Source of the DNA: Xylocopa sonorina
Lineage: Eukaryota > Arthropoda > Insecta > Hymenoptera > Apidae
Assembly (NCBI RefSeq): GCF_050948175.1
Contig: NW_027490521.1
Span: forward strand, 1 to 64,000
Length of the DNA stretch: 64,000 bases
Direction of reading: 5' to 3'
Position 1 is the stretch's first letter; the number at the start of each line of letters is the position of its first letter. Below, in pieces: positions 49,801 through 61,339 of this stretch. Both the position numbers and the translations under genes were made by a program. The notes under the pieces are model-generated. The model did no database searches, had not been told where the DNA came from, and worked only from the letters and a program-made list of their open reading frames with translations.

Positions 49801-52513
49801 CATAATATTCATTATAGAGTGTTATGTATACCTCGTCTACACATCAAAGGAATGTAAATGCCACAATTCCTTGCTAGGAAATGCGTTTCCAGATGTCTAC
49901 GTATCGAAGCATTAGAGTTCTAATGCGCCTTAATACGCGATAACGCGTCTCATTTTTATGTTTCACGGTATGATATAAAATTCATTGTGATGTGTTATGC
50001 ATACCACGTTTACACATCAAAAGAATGTAAATGCCACATTTCCTTCCTAGGAAATAGCGTTTCCAGATTGCTACGTATCGAAGCAATACAGTTCTAATGC
50101 TCCTTTAATCGCGATATCGCATCTCAATTCTATGTTGCATAGTAAGTTATAATATTCACAGCGAAGTGTTATGTATAAGACGTATACACTTCAAATGAAT
50201 ATAAATGCCACACTTCCTTGCTAGGGAATAGCGTTTCCAGATATCTGCGTTTAGAAGCAAAAGCGTTCTAATGCGTCTTAAAACGCGATATCGCATCGCA
50301 GTTCTATGTTTCATGATAAGATATAATTATTCATTGCGAAGTGTTATGTATACCTCGTCTAGATTTCCAAAGAATGTAAATGCCACACATCCTTGCTAGG
50401 AAATATCGTTTCCAGATGCCTACATATCGAAGCAATAGAATTGTATTGCTTCTTAAAACGCGATAACGCATTTCAGCTTTGTGTTTCACGATATGATATA
50501 ATATTCATTGCGAAGTGTTAGGTATACCCCGAATACACTTCAAAATAATGTAATTGCCACACTTCCTTGCTAGGAAATGCGTTTCCAGATTTCTACGTAT
50601 CGAAGCAATAGAGTTCTGATGCTTCTTAAAACGCGATATCGCGTCTCACTTGTATGTTTCATGATAAGATATAATATTCATTCCGAAGTGTTATGTACAC
50701 CTCCTCTACACTGCAAAAGAATGTAAGTGCCGCACCTCCTTTCTAGGAAATGCGTTTCCAGATTTCTACGTATCGAATATATAGGGTTGTAATGCTTCTT
50801 AAAACACGACATAGCATCTCAATTCTATGTATCACGATAAGATATAATATTCATTGCGAACTGTTACGTATACCTCGAGTACACTTCAAAAGAATGTAAA
50901 TGCCACCCTTCCTTGCCAGGAAATGCGTTTCCAGATGTCTACGTTTCGAAGCAATGGAGTTCAAATGCATATTCAAGCGCGATATCGCATCTCACTTGTA
51001 TGTTTCATGATAAGATATAATATTCATTGCGAAGTGTTAGGTATACCTCGAATACGCTTCAAAAGAATGTAAATGCCACACTTCCATGCTAGGAAATGCG
51101 TTTCCAGATGTCTACGTATCGATGCAATAGAGTTGTAATGCTGCTTAAAACGCGATATCGCATCTCATATCTATGTTTCATGATATGACATAATATTCAT
51201 TGTAGAGTGTTATGTATACCTCGTCTACACATCAAAGGAATGTAAATGCCACAATTCCTTGCTAGGAAATGCGTTTCCAGATGTCTACGTATCGAAGCAT
51301 TAGAGTTCTAATGCGCCTTAATACGCGATAACGCGTCTCATTTTTATGTTTCACGGTATGATATAAAATTCATTGTGATGTGTTATGCATACCACGTTTA
51401 CACATCAAAAGAATGTAAATGCCACATTTCCTTCCTAGGAAATAGCGTTTCCAGATTGCTACGTATCGAAGCAATACTGTTCTAATGCTCCTTTAATCGC
51501 GATATCGCATCTCAATTCTATGTTGCATAGTAAGTTATAATATTCACAGCGAAGTGTTATGTATAAGACGTATACACTTCAAATGAATATAAATGCCACA
51601 CTTCCTTGCTAGGGAATAGCGTTTCCAGATTTCTGCGTATAGAAGCAAAAGCGTTCTAATGCGTCTTAAAACGCGATATCGCATCGCAGTTCTATGTTTC
51701 ATGATAAGATATAATTATTCATTGCGAAGTGTTATGTATACCTCGTCTAGATTTCCAAAGAATGTAAATGCCACACATCCTTGCTAGGAAATATCGTTTC
51801 CAGATGCCTACATATCGAAGCAATAGAATTGTATTGCTTCTTAAAACGCGATAACGCATTTCAGTTTTGTGTTTCACGATATGATATAATATTCATTGCG
51901 AAGTGTTAGGTATACCCCGAATACACTTCAAAATAATGTACTTGCCACACTTCCTTGCTAGGAAATGCGTTTCCAGATTTCTACGTATCGAAGCAATAGA
52001 GTTCTGATGCTTCTTAAAACGCGATATCGCGTCTCACTTGTATGTTTCATGATAAGATATAATATTCATTCCGAAGTGTTATGTACACCTCCTCTACACT
52101 GCAAAAGAATGTAAGTGCCGCACCTCCTTTCTAGGAAATGCGTTTCCAGATTTCTACGTATCGAATATATAGGGTTGTAATGCTTCTTAAAACGCGACAT
52201 CGCATCTCAATTCTATGTATCGCGATAAGATATAATATTCATTGCGAACTGTTACGTATACCTCGAGTACACTTCAAAAGAATGTAAATGCCACCCTTCC
52301 TTGCCAGGAAATGCGTTTCCAGATGTCTACGTTTCGAAGCAATGGAGTTCCAATGCATATTCAAGCGCGATATCGCATCTCATTTGTATGTTTCATGATA
52401 AGATATAATATTCATTGCGAAGTGTTAGGTATACCTCGAATACGCTTCAAAAGAATGTAAATGCCACACTTCCTTGCTAGGAAATGCGTTTCCAGATATG
52501 TACGTATCGAAGC
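46890..52513 (+). repeat. 8-mer HOR, 1,388 bp, four tandem copies
   Basis: The spurious 72-codon satellite frame starts at 48,078, 49,466, 50,854 and 52,242, exactly 1,388 bp apart. Unit boundaries are about 46,890, 48,278, 49,666 and 51,054, with a short partial after 52,442. Each unit has eight recognisable monomers, including one with CACGGTATGATATAAAATTC, one with AGACGTATACACTTC and one with CGTCTAGATTTCCAAAG. Units differ at few positions. The HOR ends in a monomer with a deletion of about 35 bp near 52,513. Confidence 0.95.
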
Positions 52514-53136
52514 ACTAGCATCTCATTTCTGTGTTTCATGATAAGATATAATATTCATTGCGAAGTGTTATGTATACCTCGTCTACACTTCAAAAGAATG
52601 CAAATGCCACACTTCTTGGCTAGGAAATTGCGTTTCTAGATGTCTACGCATCGAAGCAATAGATTTCTAACTCTTTATAAAACGCGATATCGCATATCAG
52701 TTCTAAGTCACATGATAAGATGTAATTTCAATGCAACGCGTTATGCATATCTTCTCTACACTTCAAATGAATGTAAATGCATCACTTCCTTGCTACGGAA
52801 TTTCGTTTCTATATCTGAAGGTTTAGAAGCAATAGAGTTCTAATGCTTCGTAAAACGCGGCTGCGCATCTTACTTCTATATTTCATGATAAAATGTAGTA
52901 TTCATAGCATCGCGTTATGTTTATCTGCTTCTGCACATGAATTGAGTGTGAACCCTACACTTTCTTGCCCGGGGATAGCGTTTCTAGATGTCCAGGTGCC
53001 GAAGCATTTAATTTGTCATGCTTCATGCACCTCAATATCGCATTTCATATAAACAGTTCAAAGTAAGTTAGAAGGTTGTAAAGCTCTATGCATCGCATTA
53101 TGCTTATCTGCTTTTGTGCTTTATAATGCTCTGGGA
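52514..53136 (+). repeat. Satellite edge, including decayed monomers, copy 2
   Basis: From about 52,606 this is the duplicate of 8,838-9,368, including the same decayed final monomers. The preceding 90 bp are ordinary B-type satellite. Confidence 0.9.
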
Positions 53137-53873
53137 TGTGAGAAGGTCCTCAACCATCCTTAACCCCCTAAAGTGAAGTCAAAAGTCCAGCGGCCCTGCA
53201 GGTGGGCCATGGGAGCGCGGCGCGCGAGGCGCTACGCAATTTAAATGATCAGGAGGATCCCCTCAGGGACACCCAAGGGGGCGAGAAGAGGAAATCGCCG
53301 AAATCCACTGATCGATGGACCCGAACAATACCGAAGCCTACAGCCCACTCCACCAAGGAGCCCCGAGGAGGATGCAGGAGACCCGAGGACCACCAGCGAA
53401 TTCAAGGAACCAGAAGAAGAGAACGTGAGAGCTTATTCGCTAAAGCGTCCCATTTCTTGTGTCGCATATTGTATATTGTATCTTATATCGTGAAGCGAGT
53501 TATGATACCCGGTATTTTGCGGCGTGTTGCGTAGTTTCCCGTAGCCCTTGTTAGTTAAACCCACGTCGAGACCATAAATAAACATGCCGTGACTTCAGTA
53601 TCTCGCGACCTGAGTGTTTGTACTTGGCTAGGCGTAGTCGAGAAGAGGAGCATTTCGAAGTTTCAAGGGTTGTTCCGCCCCAGGGTTCCCGGGGTCGTGT
53701 AGTCTATCCCTTTGCTACTTTCTGAGCAGCTGGCGCCCAAGAAAAGTTGTACGTGAGCGGATACCTTGGAACGATAGATCGCTTTAGATTAAAGTACGTT
53801 TTACACCTTAAAGCATTTAGATAATTAACCCCTTCGAGTTTCCCTGACTTACTATATATAGGTTTCCGTCACA
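53137..53873 (+). mobile_element. 5'-truncated LTR, copy 2
   Basis: Duplicate of 9,369-10,105, with the same TGTGAGAAGG start, CCGTCACA end and TGGCGCCCAA motif at 53,731-53,740. The shared truncation point shows that the LTR was already truncated before the island was duplicated. Confidence 0.8.
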
Positions 53874-54113
53874 ACTAATAGGAACCATCACTTTACATAG
53901 ATATATAGAACACACATAGTTTTAAACGTAGAATTGAGAATTTGAGAACTTACTTTGAAACGTTAGTAGTGAGGAATTCCATCGGATTTCATAGAAATTC
54001 AGAACTTACTTGCTATGAAACATAGGCAGATAAGGGCCATCCCGTTGCTTAGAACTTTAGAACTTGCTTACTTCAACAAAGATTTCTATTGGCTTCGTCC
54101 GTTCTTTTAGAAG
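53874..54113 (-). repeat. Reverse-oriented decayed satellite remnant, copy 2
   Basis: Duplicate of 10,106-10,345, with GAAACATAGGCAGATAAGG and ATCCCGTTGCTTAGAAC. Confidence 0.6.
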
Positions 54114-54888
54114 AGTTTTTGATAAACCACATACTTTTCACGCTTCTGATATCTTTGAAAGTTCGCGAGATGTAATCGTTTAAGTTTTAAAATGATTACT
54201 TAGTGTGGATTATTATTTAGTAACTCGCTCATAAACGAGTCTGCATAGGATTTAATCCATAAGTTTTTAAGCCTGGAATTTATGCAGTTATTTGTTATTC
54301 ACTTATTGCTTAAACGACGAAGATTCTGACCACTTCAAAATGGTTGACTTTCATCAATTTTCTTAAAAATTGAAATACTGCCCAACTGCTTGCATTAAAG
54401 ACTGTAATTAAAGCTTTCGAAACATTTTACCTCTTATAGATGAATTCTGTAATTGAAATTGAATGTTTGACTTATCTAACTCCTGTTTAGACATCTTTCT
54501 ATTGGAATGTTCAAGTATTTTTCATATTCGTAATTATTAAAAATGTTTTACTTGATTCTTTTATTTAATATTTAGAATTTTCTGAGAAATATTATTTATC
54601 GTAATGAACTATATAATTGCAATTATAATTCTTTATGAAATAATAATAACAGAAAGGTATGCATCCATTCTTGTAGTTTTGTAAAGAGTATCTAGTCTTA
54701 CTATCTAAAATGAAACATTGAGATCTGTTTACAATCTAATGGAATTTAATTACCTTTTGATTCAAATTCACAATGATAATCTTCCATAGTTCAACAATTT
54801 TGTGAGCTGTCCTCAGGAATCCGCAGCTCAGTACTTATAAAATGAACGACACAAAGAACAGCCTAACCAAACGTATTCGAACCGATTT
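54114..54888. other. AT-rich unique DNA, copy 2
   Basis: Duplicate of 10,346-11,120. No gene or repeat recognised. Confidence 0.5.
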
Positions 54889-56094
54889 TTCAATACTAAT
54901 CTTATCATGTTTAACTTATGCTGCAAACTATTGAAATGCCCTTCGAAAAGTGTTTATTCACAGTGAAGTAAACGGTAAGTATTACGCCTTCCACCACTGT
55001 TTACAATACGTATGTTTCATTTACTATCAAAACCGTGAGGATTATCGCCTTTCTTTACTTTTTGTAACCTTCAATGCCTTCATGTTACAGATCGTTAAAC
55101 TTGCTTTAAAATGCTCTATCGTATTACGGAAGAATGGACATACCAATTCATTTTAAAAAATGAAGGTAACCTTCATATGTCCAACATAACTCCACTTACA
55201 AAAAAACTATTTTCATCAACGGATGGCCCCTTTGTACTATGCAATTTTATATTAGCAAAAACTTCTATGAAACTTATAGTTTCGTGGATATCTGAGGTTC
55301 TAATTATTACTGCCCCACCCTGTATATTGTTATGGATGTGTCCAACAAGGCAACGATGAACAGAGTTAAATTTAATATTATGATGTTTATTATTTTACTT
55401 ATAGTATATTTGTTTTTCTGGAATTTTGCCAAAAAACAATGTTCACGATGTCGACAGATGAATATATTTTCCTTAGAATTACAAGAGCCAACAATTTCGA
55501 AAGTAGAATATTACTTTACTTCGCTAACCGAATCATTGCGAACGTCAAGTAAAGTGCGTGCCTTTCAAAACAGTCAGATGCAAATTACGATACAACGTTT
55601 CCAAGAAATGGTACGTGCCACTGTTTTTTAATTTCCGTTTATTTAATCAAAGGAAATTTAATTGAAATATCCGCAAAATTTGAGGACAAAAAGTTATTGT
55701 AATTTTACGCAACATATATGATGGTGATAAAGGATAAGTATACGGAACTGAAAATGGAAAGTAGCGAGCAGAAAAAGAAACTGATGGAGCTACAAAGTAG
55801 ATTGATACATCCGTCAAATGATGATTCTAGGTTAATAAAATCTGTTAATTAAAGAACTATTGCAAAAATCAAGTATAATCAATATTACTTCTGCTCAATA
55901 TTACTTCTCTCTCTATAATAGAATTGGACCGAAATGGATACAAAACAGGCAATTATATCTATACGTTCTATTCTATGCAAAGGCAAATATTTCAAAGAGA
56001 AAAGATGTGTTACTTACTAATTACTTATGTTCCCAGATATTTCACTAATTCAGGCTTCTTGTCTTGCAGAACTTATCATTCATGTAACATGTAA
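54889..56094 (+). pseudogene. Zip3/RNF212-like gene, copy 2 (probably inactive or diverging)
   Basis: Duplicate of 11,121-12,315. The C-terminal RING pair KKQCSRCRQ, the EYYFTSLTESLRTSSKV stretch, the donor after RFQEM (55,610) and the acceptor before DKYTELK (55,733) are all kept. Against copy 1, the frame of 55,332-55,610 differs at seven codons, and every change alters the amino acid (D/N, H/L, L/F, A/S, F/Y, Q/R, L/S). The next exon is identical for over 110 bp, then a C-to-T change makes TAA at 55,850-55,852 where copy 1 has CAA. If the donor is instead the AG/GTTAAT at about 55,830, that stop lies in an intron and is harmless. An 11-bp insertion occurs near 55,900. As in copy 1, the first RING half could not be assembled. 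Confidence 0.45.
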
Positions 56095-57261
56095 AGGGGT
56101 CGAAGAATAGTAAAAGATTTTTATATTTCATAGCCTCACTTGATACGTCGATTGGATCACGTAAAATATCGGACATTAATTGCATCTACATCTTCAGACC
56201 TTAAATATATAATTGCAACAACATATTTAATAGCGTTTTAATAACATTTTTCTAATTGTTTATATCTATGTCTAATAAATATATATTAATCGAATAAGTT
56301 GCTTTACCAAAGAATAAAAGTATCTGAGGCTTACAAATCGGAGCATTACATAACAAACGTGCATCACATATATAATATTACATGTAACAAAATATGAAGA
56401 CCAAAAAGATCGTACATAAGTTGAATCCACAATGCGGTCATAGAGATACAGAAACGGCAAAAATTCCAAACAATAATTTAAAAAATTCAAAAAGAGGGAG
56501 TGAAAATCCATCTCCTTGACGATGATAAGGAACAAGTCTGCCTCATGCACTACAATATCCCAAACAGCCAGCGATTGGCACGCCAATGACAACGGATGGA
56601 AGGAATTCCGTGACAGAACTGTGCTAACAAAGTGCTCCTACTCAGCTTTCGAAATGGCATACTGTTAGTACTGGAGCGGCATTCGTATCACGGCACTATT
56701 AAAGCACCGAGATATAGCACACGGGCTACACGGCCGTGAAAAAGACACTATCAGCTCACCATAGCTACACGCGTGGTTGTGGCGTAGGCTGACATTTACT
56801 AATGGGGAAGCTGTTTCCATAAAAATTATAAGCAAATATGAAAAATGACTATACTGTGCAATTTATTTATTTTGATTCCAATATAGATACACCGGCACAA
56901 AACAAAGATATAAGAACTCGATTTTATTATTTTCTTTAAACTAGCTCGATAGGGCGATTTTTTCCATAAAGTCGATAATTACATTGTCATAAAAATATAT
57001 ACACTTATTTTATATATATTTTCTTCAATTTATTGTTACAAATTCATGCAATTGAGAGTTACATTATATACGATGACAGCATGTTATTTCAAAAATTACA
57101 CAAGGCGAAGTTAGGGACGCAACAGCATGAATTTTTATTTTATAAGTAATATTTTCTTTATAAATAATATTTTTAGTCTATGATAGATTGAAAGAAATAT
57201 ATACGACTCTCTCAATAATTATAAATATAGGAAAACGACCATCAAAATGTCTATCAATACA
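56095..57261. other. AT-rich unique DNA, copy 2, ending at satellite
   Basis: Duplicate of 12,316-13,482, including the left arm of the old inverted duplication (around 56,780) but not the right arm. The - strand frame at 56,272-56,592 has no recognised family. Confidence 0.5.
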
Positions 57262-59099
57262 TGTCTATGAAACATAGAAATGGGATGCGATATCGCGTTT
57301 TAAGGAGCGATAGAACTCTATTGCTTCGATACGTAGACATTTGCAAACGCTATCACCTAGCAAGGAAGTGTCGCATTCACATTCTTTAGATGAGAATACA
57401 AGGAATACATGACACTTCGCAATGAATATTATATCTTGTCATGAAACATAGAAATGAGATGCGATATCCCGTTTCAAGAAGTAATAGAACTCTATTGCTA
57501 CGGTACGGAGACATCTGCAAACGCTATTTGCTAGCGAGGAAGTGTTGCATTTACATTCTGTTGAAGTGAATACGAGGTATACATGACACTTCGGAATGGA
57601 TATTATATCTTATCATGAATCATAGAAATGAGATGCGATATCGCGTTTTAAGAAGCATTAGAAATCTATTACTTCGATACGTAGACATCTGCAAACGCTA
57701 TTTCCTAGCAAGGAAGTGTCACATTTACATTCTTTTGAAGTGAATAGGAGGCATACATGAAACTTCGCAATGAATATTATATCTTATCATGAAACTTAGA
57801 AAAGAGATGCGATATCGCGTTTTAAGAAGTGTCAGAACACTATTTCTACGATACGAAGACAACTGCAAACGCCATTTTCTAGCAAGGAAGTCTCGCATTT
57901 ACATTCTTTTGATGTGAATACGAGGTATACATGTCACTTCGGAATGGATATTATCGTGTTTTTAGAAGCTTTAGAACTCTATTGCTTCGATACCTAGACA
58001 TTTGCAAACGCTATTACCTAGCAAGGAAGTCTTTACATTCTTTAGATGTGAATACGAGGAATACATGAAACTTCGCAATGAATATTATATCTTGTCATGA
58101 AACATAGAAATGAGATGCGATATACCGTTTTAAGATGTAATAGAACTCTCTTGCTTCAGTACGGAGACATCTGCAAACGCTATCTCTTAGCAAGGAAGTG
58201 TCGCATTTACATTCTTTTGAAGTGAATACGAGGTATACATGGCACTTCGGAATGGATATTATTTCTTATCATGAAACATAGAAATGAGATGCGATATCGC
58301 GTTTTAAGAAGCATTAGAGCACTATTGCCTCGATACGTAGATATCTGGAGACGCTACTTCCTAGCAAGGAAGTGTCGCATTTACATTCTTCTGAAGTGAA
58401 TACGAGGCATACATGTCACTTCGCAGTGAATATTATATCTTATCATGAAACATAGAAATGAGATGCAAAATCGTGTTTTAAGAAGCTTTAGAACTCTATT
58501 GCTTCGATACGTAGACAGTTGCAAACGCTATTACATAGCAAGGAAGTGTCGCATTTACATACTTTAGATGTGTTTGCGAGGAGTACTTGACACTTCGCAA
58601 TGAATATTTTATCTTGACATGAAACATAGAAATGAGATGCGATATCCCGTTTTAAGAAGTAATAGAAATCTATTGCTTCGGTGCGGAGACATCTGCAAAC
58701 GCTATCTCCTAGCAAGGAAGTGTCGCATTTACATTCTTTTGAAGTGAATACGAGGTATTCATGAAACTTCGCAGTGAATATTATATATTATAATGAAACA
58801 TAGAAATGAAATGCGATATCTCATTTTAATAAGCATTAGAACCCTATTTATTCGATTCGTAGACATATGCAAACGCTATTTCCTAGCAAGGATGTGTCGC
58901 AATTACATTCATTTGATGTGAATTCGAGGTATACATAACACTGCACTATGAATATTATATCTTATCAAGAATCGTAGAAATGACATGCGAAATCGCGATT
59001 TAAAAAGCATTAGAACCCTCTTGCCTCGATACGTAGATATCTGCAAACGCTACGTCCTAGCAAGGAAGTGCCGCATTTACATTCTTTTGAAGTGAATAC

Positions 59100-59625
59100 G
59101 AGGTATACATGACACTTCGCAATGAATATTATATCTGATCACGAAACATAGAAATGAGATGCGATATCGCGATTTAAGAAGCATTAGAACTTTATTGCAT
59201 CGATACGGAGACATATGCAAACGCTAGTTCCTCGAAAGGAAGTGTCGCATTTACATTCTTTTGAAGTGAATACGAGGTATACATGACACTTCGCAATGAA
59301 TATTATATCTGATCACGAAACATAGAAATGAGATGCGATATCGCGATTTAAGAAGCATTAGAACTTTATTGCATCGATACGGAGACATATGCAAACGCTA
59401 GTTCCTCGAAAGGAAGTGTCGCATTTACATTCTTTTGAAGTGAATACGAGGTATACATGACACTTCGCATTGAATATTATATCTGATCACGAAATATAGA
59501 AATGAGATGCGATATCGCGACTTAAGAGGCATTAGAACTTTATTGCTTGGATACGGAGACATATGCAAACGCTAGTTCCTCGAAAGAAAGTGTCGCATTT
59601 ACATTCTTTTGAAGTGAATACGAGG
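59100..59625 (-). repeat. Monomer triplication, 174 bp
   Basis: ATCTGATCACGAAA followed by CAAACGCTAGTTCCTCGAAAG begins at 59,133, 59,307 and 59,481. The first two copies look identical and the third has a few changes. This is a local single-monomer expansion. Confidence 0.9.
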
Positions 59626-59924
59626 TATACATGACACTTCGCAATGAATATTATATCTTATCATGAAACATAGAAATGAGATGCGATATCCTGTATTAAG
59701 AAGCATTGGAACTCTATTGCTTCGATACGTAGACATCTGGAAACGCTATTTCCTAGAAAGGAAGTGTCGCATTTACATTCATTTGATGTGTATGCGAGGT
59801 ATAAGTGCATCTTTGCAATGAATATTACATCTTATCATGAAACATAGAAATGAGATGCGATGTCGCGTTTTATGAAGTATTAGAACTCTATTGCAACGAT
59901 ACGTAGACATCTGCGAAAGTTATT

Positions 59925-60968
59925 TCCTAGCAAGGAAGTGTCGCATTTACATTCTTTTGAAGTGAATACGAGGTATACATGACACATCGCAAAGAATATT
60001 ATACCTTATCATGAAGCATAGGAATGAGATGCGATATCTCGTTTTAAGAAGCATTAAAACACTAAGACTTCGATACGTAGACATCTGCCAACGCTATTTC
60101 CTAGCAAGAAACTGTCGCATTTGCACTCATTTGAAGTGTAGACGAGGTATACATGACACTTCGCAATGAATATTATTTCTTATCATGAAACATAGAAGTG
60201 AGATGCTATTTGTCGTTTTCTGAAGCATTAGAACACTATTGCTTCGAAACGTAGACTTCTGCAAAGGCTAATTCCTAGCAGGGAAGTGTCTCATTGACAT
60301 TCATTTGGAGTGTATGCGAGGTATACATGACACTTCGCAATGAATGTTATATCATATCATGAAACATAGGAATGAGATGCGGTATCTCGTTTTAAGAAGC
60401 ATTATAGTACTATTGCTTCGATACGTAGACATCTGCAAACGCTATTTCCTAGCAAGGAAGTGTCGCATTTACATTCTTTTGAAGTGAATACGAGGTATAC
60501 ATGACACATCGCAAAGAATATTATACCTTATCATGAAGCATAGGAATGAGATGCGATATCTCGTTTTAAGAAGCATTAGAACTCTAAGGCTTCGATACGT
60601 AGACATCTTCCAACGCTATTTCCTAGCAGGGAACTGTCGCATTTGCACTCATATGAAGTGTAGACGAGGTATACATGACACTTCGCAATGAATATTATAT
60701 CTTATCATGAAACATAGATGTGAGATGTTATTTGTCGTTTTCTGAAGCATTAGAACACTATTGCTTTGAAACGTTGACTTCTGCAAACGCTAATTCCTAG
60801 CAGAGAAGTGTCTCATTGACATTCATTTGGAGTGGATGCGAGGTATACATGACACTTCGCAATGAATATTATGTCATATCATGAAACATAGGAATGAGAT
60901 GCGGTATCTCGTTTTAAGAAGCTTTATAACACTATTGCTTCGATACGTAGACATCCGCCAACGCTACT
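59925..60968 (-). repeat. 3-mer HOR, 522 bp, two copies
   Basis: CACATCGCAAAGAATATTATACC at about 59,985 and 60,507, TTTGTCGTTTTCTGAAGC at about 60,210 and 60,732, and GCGGTATCTCG at about 60,378 and 60,900 are each 522 bp apart. Copies differ at several sites. Confidence 0.85.
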
Positions 60969-61339
60969 TCCTAGGAAGGAAGTATCGCATTTACATTCTT
61001 TTGAAGTGAATGCGATGTATACATAACATTGCACAATGTATATTATATCTTATCATGAAACATCGAAATGAGATGCGATATCGCGATTTAAGAGGCATTA
61101 GAACTCTATTGCTTGGATACAGAGACATCTGCAAACGCTATTTCCTAGCAAGGAAGAGTCGCATTTACATTCTTTTTAAGAGATAACGAGGTATACATGA
61201 CACTTCGCAATGAATATAATATCTTATCATGAAACATAGAAGTGAGGTCCGATATTGCGGTTTAAGAAGCATTAGAACTCTATTGCTACGATACGTAGAT
61301 ATCTGGAGACGCTATTTCCTAGAAAGGAAGTGTCGCATT

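Larger units (their letters stand above)
52606..57261 (+). repeat. Segmental duplication block, copy 2
   Basis: Direct duplicate of 8,838-13,482. It ends abruptly at about 57,261, where TCTATCAATAC meets ATGTCTATGAAACATAG of - satellite. ATGTCTAT occurs on both sides of the join, so short homology may have mediated it. The solo LTR and reverse exon of island 1 are therefore absent here. Confidence 0.95.
57262..61339 (-). repeat. 174-bp satellite array, mostly A-type, - orientation
   Basis: About 23 monomers in reverse orientation. Some carry deletions, for example about 45 bp lost near 57,955 (ATGGATATTATCGTG) and GTCGCA lost near 58,030. There is no decayed edge at its left border with the island, unlike the - array at 16,118. 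Subtypes with GTATCCCG/GTAATAGAAC, CTGATCACG and TTTGTCGTTTTC occur. Confidence 0.95.

Noticed and set aside
44389..52460. Five nearly identical 72-codon open frames (44,389; 48,078; 49,466; 50,854; 52,242) as a tandem gene family
   Set aside because: They are the satellite monomer read in one frame, repeated because of the HOR. Conservation matches the DNA repeat, there is no codon-level bias, and the same residues appear in frames of other monomers on both strands.
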